Shown here piece by piece: positions 33,384 through 44,929 of a stretch of 64,000 nt of DNA. The stretch covers positions 4,919,361-4,983,360 of the forward strand of contig CM060172.1 of the NCBI GenBank assembly GCA_030549775.1, in the 5' to 3' direction. Both the position numbers and the translations under genes were made by a program. Numbering within the stretch: position 1 is the stretch's first letter; every line of letters starts with the position of its first letter. The stretch comes from Tamarix chinensis (taxonomy: Eukaryota; Streptophyta; Magnoliopsida; Caryophyllales; Tamaricaceae). The notes under the pieces are model-generated. The model searched no databases. It was not told where the DNA came from and saw only the letters and a program-made list of their open reading frames with translations.

Positions 33384-36236
33384 TGCAATACTCTATCCTA
33401 AAATCCTTCAAAATATGTTTACACTTATGTTAATATAAATTAAATTGGTTTTAATTTTTAAAAAGGCTTGATATTATAATAAAGGTGTGAATTTTAAGTG
33501 CATTGATTGACTGATATCCCCAACCAATCACCCAGTAAATTCAAAAACTAATATTTTTATTCCATAATAAACCAATCAACTAGTTTGCTTAAACCTATTA
33601 AAAGATTATCCTATGATTTTAGATCTATTTCTAATTTTGATTTGAATCTCTTTCCAATATTTATGAAAATCTTCTTATTAGAATCTAATTATGCTAATAA
33701 TCATATGTATATTCTTTAAGATTATTCTTATCTTATTTAGATCATTACATGATTTTATTTTGCTAAAATTGCTCCCGAATTCACTTTTGTGGCATTCCTC
33801 ACCTTTTCTCTCACTTCCTCACTTTCCTCTCTCCTTCGATATCCATGGATGTATGGTTAGCTTCCTGCAACTATTCCCTGACACTCCAACCCTCTACCAT
33901 GTCCCCTTCTGACTATACTCTACCTCCCTTACCTCATCATGCATTTTCCTTATATTTGGTTGCCCACAATCAAGTAAGTAAATCATTACTTTCTCTTACC
34001 CTTAAGAATGTCAATTCAGCTATCCCTACACTCCATTCCTAATTCATTTCCACTTCTTAGCTTCTACATTTTCTCTCTTTTCCCTTTTTCGTGATAAATT
34101 TTGCAAAGTTTGGGGATATCCTTAATTCTCTCACTTTTCCATTTCTATCTAGAAAAACATAGGCTTGCCTCTTTTTTTCACATCCTTGGTTGTTTCTTAT
34201 CGCTTCTTTCTTCTCCCAATCTAAGCCATATCTATGCCTTATTTCCCTTAATCAAGGAAGGATTAAGGTCCTTTGAGAAAGTTTGGAGATCTTGGTTTCT
34301 CTCTTTTAAGTTAGTTTTGAGAAGAGGTTGGGTTATGCCATTTTTCCTCATCCTTCTTATGATTTTGTTTCATGAAGTTTTGAAAGGATTTTTAATCATT
34401 TTGGATCTTGATTATACTAAGAAATTGATGTCTTAATAAAACCCACAAAGTTAGGATTACTCTCATGCTAAAAGATTTCCTTGTAGGTAAGGCATCATTA
34501 TATCTAATATCTATAAGGTCATGTATTATTTACTATAAGATCAAGTGCTTGGTATTATCTATGATGTGTATGTATTATGTGGATTTCTTGGATTTAAGTA
34601 TGCCATCATGTTTTCTGAAAACTAAAGTATGTTAAGTAATTTGATATTATGCATGAGTTTAGTGAAATTCAAGCATGATCTCATTGAGTATTGATTTTTA
34701 AGATGATTTATGTGATGTCATATATGGTGTATTTCTTTTTATATGTTTTACAACATAGAATCATAATAAGACTAACTTGGAAAAGATTGGTGATTTTTTT
34801 TATGTGCAGTTCATGCATTTAGGCACTATTTCACCCAGAACAGCTGATTAGTTTGACTAACCCATCGACTTATTATGTGAACAGTCACTTAGTTTGGTCG
34901 CTACAATCGGCTAGTTGCTTGAATAGTTAATTGGTTTGATACACCAATTGCCTAGTCTTTGTGAACAATCAATTTCTTTGCCTAATTTGTCGAGTGGTTT
35001 ATTTATGACTATTATGGTTTGGCCCTTACTTAGACCCATTGACAGGTTTGGCCAAACTTATATACTAGTTAATATGAATAATGGATTAGTTGAACCAACT
35101 AGTTAATTGGTTTTATGTGTGGTATTTCTGGTCAAGTCTTGTGCACTAGACCAATCGATTGGTCCAACTGAGTTCGGCATGTTTGCTTGCTATTTGATGA
35201 TTCTTTCTTTAGAACTTCTATATTTATGTTTCCATGAATTTATAACATTTTGATCATGATTTAAGCTATGTTTAATCTGAATGTAATATGGATCAAAATG
35301 ATAACATTATGATACCTTGAGTGGTTAAGTTTGGTGTCATCTCTAAACATCGAATTGGTGGCTATATACCTTTTGTTGCATTTGGTTTTATCATTTGAAA
35401 AAAAAAACAATTAGTTATAATAGAATTAATTTTGATATGTGATACCACTTGAAATTTTGCTAAAAATGGATTAAGATTTTGTTCAAGCATTTTTCTCCAA
35501 CTCTGGGGGTAGCTAATTGGGAGTTAGTGGATAGATTGCCTTGTGTTTCTATCTTTTTACTCAATACCTATTTCCTTCTCTTCTAGATTTTGGTATATAG
35601 GGGGTATGTGTATATCTTTGAGGCAAAGGGTTATAATATGGCATGTCAGCATGGTATTAGTGTCCTTCACAAATGGATGAGGTATCCTAGTATAAGTCCC
35701 CTGACACTTTAAATTGTTCATTGCTTAGGCGGGTTTGGTATCCCAATATGTGTTAGACCTTGTGACATATGCATTCAATGTATGATGGCTGTGGTACCTT
35801 GGAGAAAAGCCCATTCGATGTATCATAAGCTTGTGTGGTGGGTGTAGTATCCCATAGTGTATGTATGCAGATATGACTTTGGTTCATGGTGGAGAATTAG
35901 GTGCAGTTGAATGGATTATCTTAATAACTAGAAAGTATATGGTCATTAAAGGAAGATTTTTAATATGGATCCTATTACGTGAATCAAATTTATGACTTAT
36001 TTTATTATTCTTCTAGGATTTCTATACAAGTGTCCTATTATATTACAATCATGAGCTTTGAGTGTTATGGTATTTTAGTATGCTTATCACCATACTATTT
36101 GATCTCAACGCGTAGATTGAGCTATTACTATGTTTTAGGTAGGTTTTTTTTACCATTACTCCAACGTTCTCATACTATATTTGTGTGGTCACTATGATAA
36201 CCCAACTTCTTGTCCGTTGAGTAGAGGATGATTTAC
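33384..36236 (+). mobile_element. 3' LTR of the outer gypsy element (truncated)
   Basis: It starts TGCAATACTC after the PPT. A CT-rich stretch (33780-34100), a region with ccaatcgattgg-like words (34850-35170) and a final block (36178-36236) matching 6010-6070 of the left LTR follow. The 3' end is missing: at 36237 sequence of a minus-strand element begins. Short ORFs here are CT-rich by-products. Confidence 0.65.
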
Positions 36237-37150
36237 CCAAAATGGAAGCTTACCTCTATAATACTGAATCTTCCTCTTAGAACCTTACACTTTGGGCTTC
36301 CTCTTTCCTAAAATGGAAGCCTACTCCTAAACTATGGTGGTGGTGACACATTTAATCTCATCATGCTCCAAATGTAATAATGAAACCCCTACTTAAATTA
36401 GAAGGCTAATGTAACCTCACTTGTTATTATGCTTAGAATAAACATCAATAATTCTATAAAGTGTACGTGGTACTTCTGCATTATCAAACTCCCTTGAGTA
36501 ATTTGCATGAACACCTAGCTTATATCTTTCAAGGATCTTGAGTTAAAATCATGTATGAAGTGTCGTCTTGAAATCCTCCTAGAACTTTGGTACTCCCCCT
36601 TTAATGCAACAACCCAACCACCAAGCATTTGCTTATCTCCAAAGCAAATATGTAGCCATGCTTTCTCTCCTAGCCTTTAGGTAGTCAATTGCCTCAAAAT
36701 TCTTGTTAAAGTTCTATATCCATCCCTCCAAGATGATCATATCATCCTTTTTGGCATACCCTCCAAGGACAATATTCTTTGATACCCTCCAACAGGTAAC
36801 ACAAAGAAGGAGGTGATGGCTAAGGCTAAGGTGCTAGTGGTGGATGCCAAAAAACCTCAATGCAAGCCTAAAATTCCTTCTCTAAATGACCAACACACTT
36901 ATTTAGAGTGATGGTGAGCAAGCTACAAGATAGAAAAAAATTTAGGACAATCAATTGTATATTACTAATCACGTAAAGCACATAAGCAAATTCAAGGGTC
37001 ACCTAGGCTACCCATTCTCGACTCCTCACAAGATCATATCAATTTTTAGGAATTGATTTTTATTAAATAAGAAATAGATTAATGAAATCAAATAAAGGAT
37101 TTCTTGATAATCAAATTTTTTGAAAACATACCATAGTAATCAAAATCAAA
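36237..37150 (-). pseudogene. Minus-strand gypsy gag fragment
   Basis: On the minus strand around 36760-36600 the reading is DMIILEGWI-NFNKNFEAIDYLKARRESMATYLLW..ANAWW, the start of the gag domain, resembling the copy at 1-330 (MILEGWIRDMDHTF). It lies downstream of a PBS (37151-37162) and LTR in the minus direction. Broken frames; the rest of the element is missing. Confidence 0.6.
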
Positions 37151-37162
37151 GCGTTGATACCA
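37151..37162 (-). other. Primer-binding site (variant)
   Basis: The minus strand reads TGGTATCAACGC, next to the LTR end at 37166, in the same spacing as 479-494. Confidence 0.7.
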
Positions 37163-37165
37163 ACT

Positions 37166-38340
37166 TGTAATGCTCTAAAATATACTACTGAATTTTTAAA
37201 TTTTTGTGGAAGTTAGACATAAAATAATTAGGCGTTACAACCATGCTTAATATGAGTCTGGTTTACTATACCATTCTCTTACCCAAGTATAAGTCAAAAC
37301 ATAACAATAATTTAAATAATATAAAGATGAAAGAATGGAAATTCAAGAAAAGCAAAGATAAAAGGTTTTAGAAATATATTTTGAGTACAATGCTAATCAA
37401 AATATAATAAAAGGGAACCCATAGAACTAGGAGTCTATAAAGTATCCAAATAAAAGCTCTAACTACCGGATATCCTAGACTATACATCCACAACCCAACA
37501 AGTCACTCTTCCATATGTAGAGAATCAAAGTTAACAAAGTCTCCAAGATGGCCATCAAATATTTGTATCTTAACAACATGGTAATCTACTTGTGAAAATG
37601 AGTATAACCCATAAAAGTGATGATTAACACTTGTGTATTAAGTAAGGTAAAAAATATAAATTATTAGGGTAAGGCATGAAACACATAAGATCACCTCAAG
37701 AAAAAATTACAAAAGCACACTACTTATGATTGAGAACTACCTAAAATACAGTCATATTAATTATCCATAATTAGGTGATTCGCAAAATTGTATCATTAAA
37801 ACATTGAGGTTAAGGAACCGATAATAAAAATACTCTCCTTCTTTCCATGGATAAGGAAAAATAGTTACCCTCACTAATATTCTTACATCTAGGGTAAAAT
37901 ATGTCGGCGCTACAAGTAAACCTCTGATCCTTAAATACGCATACCATCTATATACCAGTGGATTGGTCAAATAGAGTAGACAAGTATCATTTGGTTTTGT
38001 TAAGACTAGATAATTAATTTCAATTATTCCAAATTACTTGGTTCTAACTATGTGTTCTTCCACTTTAAGTATTATTGTCTTATTAATACCTTAATCAACA
38101 CTTGACACATATCAAAAGCATTACCCAAGTTACTTAGGTCATTATACATCCACTTTTATTATCATTAGCTTATTATGAGATAAATTTTTTATCATAATCC
38201 TCGGTCATTATATGCTACATATGGTTTTGTTAGAGTGTATTACTAATAGCAAATTAGACATGCTACATGAGTAAAGTAAGACATAAACATATTCATTAAA
38301 TAGATAAAGGAGTCTTTCATGCTATAAAATACCATAATAA
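37166..38340 (-). mobile_element. Long-LTR family copy 5, 3' part, minus orientation
   Basis: It starts TGTAATGCTCTAAAATATAC and shares early landmarks with copy 1 (tactactgaattt, taccattct). One degenerate minisatellite unit remains (ccagtggattggtc, about 37955). It is truncated on the right, where LINE sequence begins. Confidence 0.6.
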
Positions 38341-38344
38341 TGTG

Positions 38345-39900
38345 TTGCTAGATTGGAACTTGTGAAGCATAATGGTTGGAAGAATCTTAGTCTTCGCCTT
38401 ATGCTCAAGGTTTATATTCAAAAGGCTTATGGCAACATTAAATGGTCTTTCATTCAACATATTCTCATTACATATGGCTTTACTCTTCATTTTGTGAATT
38501 GGGTTATGGAATTTGTGGCCATTACGAGATTATCCTTACAAAGAAATGGCTCTTTGACAGATCCATTCCCTAAAAGAAAAGTATTGAGACAAGGGTACCC
38601 CATGTCTCATATCTTTATTCCATGAATGGAATATTTGCACAAGAGTTTGAGTTATCTCTATGGAAATCCAATGTTTAAATGTCACATAGGCTACAATTCT
38701 CTTAAGATCATAGAAACTTGTTTTGCTGATGATATTCTTATTTATAGGAAAGGAGACTTAGTTTCTTTTTAGTCATTATGCAAAAATTAGATAATTTTGC
38801 TAAATTTTCAGGGCTAAAGGCTAACCCTATAAAAATTTGTGCTTATTTTGGAGGTGTGATTGAGGCCTACAAAAGATTTTTGCTATTGAGTTTAGGTTGT
38901 GCTAAGGGTGCATTTCCTTTTAGGTACCTAAGAGTGCCCCTTACCACTACTACTCTTGTTGGTCAGCACTATAAACCACTTTTAGATAAGCTCATATGGA
39001 CCTCAAAGGTACTAATTTATATAGAAATATTACAATTAATCAACTCTATCTTGCTTAGTATCCACCATTTATGGGCTCAGATCTTCATTATGCTTAAGAA
39101 AGTTATTCTCCAAGTAGAGGCCATATGTAGTAGGTATTTCTAGACTAGCCTTAATTCTGGTAACAAGCCTCTTGTAGATTGGATGACCATTTGCTTACCT
39201 GAATCAAAGGGTGGGCTAGGTGTGTGTAATTTGTTTTGGTGTAATAAAGTATTAATTGGAAAACTTATGTAGCATATAAAGAGAGTCTCTAGATCAAATG
39301 GGTACATGAAATGTACATCAAAGACTTGTTTGTTGGTTCTTTTCAATCCAAGCCACATTATTCTTAGATTTTCAGGAAAATTCTTAGCCTCAAGGAGATT
39401 AGTTTACCACCCTTGTTAAATAAATCAGGTGTCGCTAGAGGGAAGTTTAAAATCCAAGCTATAAATGGCCTTCTTCTTCATCCTAGAATTAAAGATAAAC
39501 CTTGGGCCTTGTTTGTGTAGTAGCACAATGGAGAATACAAACACAAAATTATTAGTTGGATGATTTATTATGAAGCACCAATGAATAAAGATAGATTCAT
39601 TAAATTAGGAGTTATTACAGACCCCACTTAATTGATTTGTGGAACTACAAAGAAGGACTTAAACCATCCTTTATTTTAGTGCCTACTAGCTCAATAATAA
39701 TTGTTTAAGATGCCAAACTATTTGCACTTTACTACATTCCTGTAAACTTAATATCAAAGCAAGTAATAGCTATGCTGGGAAACTATAAGAGGGAGATGAG
39801 TACAGGGAGTCTTAGGAGCTATTGAGACTTCCCTATTTTATAGAATCCGGATCTCCTTTATGCATCCCAAAAGGCTTATTTTCCATCTAATTAAGGATAT
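38345..39900 (+). pseudogene. L1-type LINE ORF2 fragment: RT and zf-RVT
   Basis: Plus-strand translation begins inside RT: ELVKHNGWKNLSLRLMLKVYIQKAYGNIKWSFI (from 38353), NGSLTDPFPKRKVLRQGYPMS, MEYLHKSLSYL, CFADDILIYRKGDL (FADD catalytic motif at 38721-38732), FSGLKANP-K, then GCAKGAFPFRYLRVPL. The thumb and connection region follow, and a zf-RVT-like stretch around 39540-39680. It lacks the endonuclease (5' truncation, usual for LINEs) and is broken by frameshifts. No clear poly(A) tail or TSD was identified. Confidence 0.85.
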
Positions 39901-41694
39901 ACATGTTCTACTGAGTATGAATATTAGATCAAATGTGTATAATCTAGTTTTGAATAGAGTAGATTACTTTGGATAGTTTAACGTTACTATATTTCACTAC
40001 TCAATTTTAGTATTAATAAAAGTCATTAATTACTAAAAAATAAAATAAAAAATGACAAACTTATTTTCTTCAGAAACTTACAAGAAGACCATTTTACCTC
40101 TATTGTCGAGACTACCATAAAATTATCAACTTTCTAAAATTCTCCAAGTCTTAACAATTTTATACACAACCATTCATATATTATTGTCATGTTAAAATTA
40201 TAATTTACAAAAATTAAAATAATCCACAACACTAAAAATGTCACATGGTTGAGACCTCCCCAAGGTTTAAAAACTCTAAATTTGAGATATCAACATATTA
40301 CACCAATCACCATACTTAGACATAATTTAATCTACTCATCTTAAGACTGAAAAATATAACATAATATACTATAATGTTGAAGATTTTATGAAAAAGCCTA
40401 ATAAGACATAAAATATAATCATACATGAAATATAATTATTTATCATAAAATCACAAAACTTACAAAATCATGCATTTTACAAAATAATATATGGATGAAA
40501 GTTTAAGATAAAGCCTAGAATGATTTCTAGTATAAAAACCAAAAATCACACAAATCAATGCATAAACACAAAAAATAAAACCCTTATCTAGAGGGATATA
40601 TATTCCTTACCTAAGCTACTTCTGTCTCTTAGCACAAAAATACTCCTAGGCTCCTTATTCCACCATTTGATAACCTAAAATACAAAAAAAAAGACTAAAA
40701 TTAGACAAAGAAAAAGGCAACAGTTAGAAGAAAAGACAAATGGATTAAAATAGGTAAGAATAACCCTTAAAATTTCAAACATGGGAGTTTGGGAAACATT
40801 TACCAATCTATAACATTAACTCTCTTTTACATAAATAAAAGCACTAAAAATTTAAATTTAACATTTTAGAAGTAATAAAATGAAGGAAAAAGAAGAGGCA
40901 AATGGAAAAAGGGGTTCAAAACTAAGGAAGCCAAGAACAACTTCAACTAAGATGAAAGGAGAGGAGAGAAGAAAGAGCAAAGTTGAAAGCAAAAAATTGG
41001 CTTAGTGTAAAAGTTATCAATCAAAGGTAATGATCCCCTTATGTTTGTTGACCAAGGAAGTAGAGAGAGGGAAAATTTTGATGAGAGTGTTACTTGCAAG
41101 TAATAGGAGTGATAGGAGTGATTGACATAGGTGTGTGAGAGAGAGCAAGAGAGGTGATTATGGTTAGATTTTTGGTTGAATGAGCAAGTACCATGTAGGA
41201 TATGATCATAGGGTGTGAAGAAGTTATCTTTTTTAAGACCTTATGTCTAAGAAATTTAACAATGATTAAAATGGTTTAGGCAAGGTATATAGTCCAATAC
41301 CAAGTTAACAATGGAAAAAATAATCAAATAATTTTCAAAATTTGGAAATATAAATATATAAAAATATTAAGCATAAGAATTGATTTAAGTAAAAAGTAAA
41401 TTAACAAAAACTAAGATAGTGAAAGTTGTCTGGCTCTAATCAATCACAATTCTGGTGGTTGACATTCTTATGCTTTGAACGATAAGGTTTTGGGGTTGTC
41501 GGCCAATCAATCAAAGGTGAGGTATGGTCAACTATTGTTTGAGTAAATTGAAAACTAGGTTTTAGAAAGATATATCAGTAAAAATGAGGGTTTAAGAGGT
41601 TAAATAAGGTTCCATACTAGGTTTAAGGTTAAATAAGTGATTAGGAGATCAATCACCTAAGAATTAGGGATATGAAATATTTAGGGACTTACAG
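39901..41694 (-). mobile_element. Probable long-LTR family fragment, minus orientation
   Basis: A purine-rich zone (40860-41180, CT-rich on the minus strand, U3-like), a donor-like ggtaagg on the minus strand at about 40611, and a right edge ending ...gggacttaca (41694) give the U3-leader layout of the family, but sequence identity is weak. The part nearest 39901 is AT-rich with no assignable content. Confidence 0.35.
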
Positions 41695-42617
41695 AACCCT
41701 AATTGATTTTGGTAATTCTATTAGTTTATGTTACACTACGAATGTTCTAGTGATTAAGGGTTGCCAACACAAAGGGTTAGGATACCTAGCGATGCAATGG
41801 TTATGAATATATTTCCTATTTTATTGATCGCTACTTCATTTCCCATTATTACTAGTAGGGACCTTACTTCCTATTGCGCTACCAAAACTAGTTTCATGGT
41901 GGAAGACTTAGAATTGCTTATTTGATATTCTTAAATAAACACATATTATATGGTCACCTCTACTAAAGTGAACAATTGGAAAACCTAATGATGCCTTGGA
42001 TGGCCTTATGCTTTTTATATGCTACCTATTATGTTTATATTGCTAAAGAGATCCATGATAGATTCTTAAATAGTGTGGCATGCGTAAAATTGGTAATATG
42101 CAACATATTAGCTTATTCATATGACCTACATGTTAAATTAATGTAAATATGTTTATGAGTAAGTGGTTGTTACATGGTACATTGTAGAATGTCTAATGGA
42201 AGTATGTAAATGTACCTTGCTTGTAATGCATGATATAACTTATATTGATGTGTATCCTCAAATTTCATAAATTACATGGTAGGGTAACTTGGTTTACTTA
42301 GTATTTAGCATACTTATGTACCTATTTATTTAGTCACCTACTTAATTCCATGAGTAGAGGGATTTACGTAGGTAGGAGTATCTAAAAAATTGATTACCCT
42401 TGTTATGTGAGCATTTGGGGTAACTAGAGAGAGTTAAGCTATTCGACACAAAACTAACCCTTGTAATGTGTTTTAGTTTTCATTTCAAATATCTAAGCTA
42501 TTTTTATTTGGATCCACTTTTGATGGGCTTGTATTCATTAGTTACACTTTTGAATATATAACTAAACTATTTATATTCTTTATAATATTTACACATTTTC
42601 TTTTATGTTGTTTGGTC
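41695..42617 (+). mobile_element. Probable long-LTR family fragment, plus orientation
   Basis: Around 42345 the block taattccatgagtagaggga corresponds to the tcattcccacgagtag landmark of other LTR copies. The rest is diverged; no coding motif was seen. Confidence 0.35.
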
Positions 42618-42901
42618 TTAATCACTATATAGCATGAGATGGATGTTGTATTGTAACACCTCAAAATTTTATAACATTTGTTTTTGTGTGTTTAGCCTTT
42701 TATTCAAAACCTAACCCTTAAAAGTTGGCCTAATTATTTTATTATTAACCATTAACCCTTAATCACTATATATCATGAGATGGATATCGTATTGTAACAC
42801 CTCAAAATTTTGTAACATTTGGTTTTGTGTGTTTAGCTTTTTATTCAAAACCTAACCCTTAAAACCCGGCCTAATTATTTATTATTAATCATTGACCCTT
42901 A
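42618..42901 (+). repeat. 142-bp tandem duplication spanning an LTR start
   Basis: Two copies (from 42618 and from 42760) share ttaatcactatata.catgag, tgtaacacctcaaaatttt, ttattcaaaacctaaccctt and ggcctaattatt, about 90% alike by eye. Each includes an LTR 5' terminus, TGTAACACCTC (42652 and 42793). Confidence 0.9.
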
Positions 42902-43412
42902 ATCCAAATAATGTTCCCTGATTATTTTACCTTTTTCCTTCTTTCTAAACCTATCCTAAACCGGATTATTTTTTCTGAGTTATTTTTCATACTCGGTACC
43001 CTAACCCAGACTATACTTAAAACTAAATCAAATTAATTTCTATAATATCCCTACGACCCCTACCTCATGTAACCTTATGCAGTGCAAATTTCACTTTACC
43101 CAAAACACTCTCCCTGTCTCCCTCCTTACCTCACACAACTTACCCATATCCCCTCTATCAAACCCACTAAATTATCCCCATCACCATACCCATATGTCAA
43201 ACCTACACATCACTACCATTTTCATATACTTAGATATACTACCCCTCCCTTTTTGTGTGTGTGTTTCTCCAACAAGCCACCTGAGCCTTCCTTTCCCTGT
43301 TCTTCTTGACCCTCCATTTTCACCAAAAAACCCTAGCCTCTTACACCTTCTTACCTATAAGCCTCCACCACTCACTATTGCAACTTTCCTCAACCACCAC
43401 TGAAGCACATCA

Positions 43413-44408
43413 TGATGCATATGCCAATACAAATTGGGTCAAGTTAGGAAGGTTGTTATCAATGGGGGATAACTAAATAAGAAAACAGAGAAGAGGGTGA
43501 AGAAAATGAGTTGAATATGATCTTTGGTACCTCCTTAGATCATATACTAACAAGAACCACCTAAGGTTTCACAATTAGGATAAATCTTGTGAGATTTTAG
43601 GATTCAAACTTCAAACTCATGCACTAGAGTTGAAGGTGACTGATTTCTGCTGAGAGAAATAAGATAGCCAAATTCTGAGTTGTTCTTCATTCAAGTGTGA
43701 ACCCAACACTTATAGGAGAGTGTTGGGTCTCATTTAGTTGTAATACAACTCAACAAAAAAAGGATTGGTTTGGTTAACTAATCAAACTAGTTAGTTGTCA
43801 AAGAGACTAACTTTAACTAGTTTAATCCTAACCAAAACTAAAGTTGACTTTGTACTAGCTGAAACAAAGAAATCAGAATTGTTTGGGACCTTCCCAATGT
43901 CTTACATCTGACTTGGGAGGCTCCTTACAAGTTGATAAGCTAAGCTAAGCTAAAAACATAATTAAAAGTAAAAAGTAAAAGTAGCTTTTATGCTAAAGAC
44001 TAAAAACATTATTAAAAGAATAAAGCAGAAAGTAACTTTTCAGCTGCAAGCCTAAAGTGCCATCATAGCCTAAGCATAGGTTTCTTTTCTTCCAAAAAAG
44101 GCCTGCCCCTATGATACTTATAGCTGTTGCTGCTGCTAGTGCCCACATCTGCCCAGAAAAGTGATGTTGGGGCTGCTATTGTGGGACTTGAACTGTAGCC
44201 TATCCTTGGCTGGGTAGTGAGCCATTTAAGCCAAAAAAATGAGCCACTAAGGTGCAAAAGGTGGTGGCTGGATTGAAGTTTTGCATGGCTTTCATGGCTT
44301 GGGGTTTAGTTAAACTAATTAGTCCAAGTGAGGAGGTTTTTATGTCCCCCTAACTTAGAGAAATTAACAACTAAATTAATATCTTGGATAATGGATGCTC
44401 CTGCATCA
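43413..44408 (-). mobile_element. 996-bp solo LTR with TSD CATCA
   Basis: It begins TGATGC and ends GCATCA. The pentamer CATCA is found on both sides (43408-43412 and 44409-44413), a perfect 5-bp TSD. On the minus strand it starts TGATGCAGGA, the same as the Reina/CRM-like LTR at 7696-7987. No internal coding sequence. It splits the U3 of copy 6: the host sequence tcaaccaccactgaagcac reappears in a similar form (ttcaaccaccactaaagcat) at 44514. Confidence 0.8.
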
Positions 44409-44612
44409 CATCACCACCACCATCCTTGTATGTGTTACCTCCAACCAACACACTGATCACCAACACCCTTCACCATCACCATAGAAAACCCCTATTCTTA
44501 TTGTTATTCTTCTTCAACCACCACTAAAGCATGTCACCACCATCATCCTTCATAGGTTACCTCCAACTAACAAACTGATCACCAACACCCTTCACCATCA
44601 CCATAGCAAACC

Positions 44613-44882
44613 CTTCTTCTTCTTCTTCTTCTTCGTCGTCTTCTTCTTCTTCTTCTTCTTCTTCTTCTTCTTCTTCTTCTTCTTCTTCTTCTTCTTCTTC
44701 TTCTTCTTCTTCTTCGTCTTCTTCTTCTTCTTCTTCTTCTTCTTCTTCTTCTTCTTCTTCTTCTTCTTCTCTTCTTCCTCTTCTTCTTCTCTTCTTCTTC
44801 TTCTTCTTCTTCTTCTTCTTCTTCTTCTTCTTCTTCTTCTTCTTCTTCTTCTTCTTCTTCTTCTTCTTCTTCTTCTTCTTCT

Positions 44883-44917
<35 letters not shown>

Positions 44918-44929
44918 TTCTTCTTCTCT
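44613..44929 (+). repeat. (CTT)n/(GAA)n microsatellite, 317 bp
   Basis: Nearly pure CTT with a few interruptions (cgtcgtctt, cctctt). The lysine/glutamate homopolymer ORF on the minus strand is an artefact of this repeat. Confidence 0.97.
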
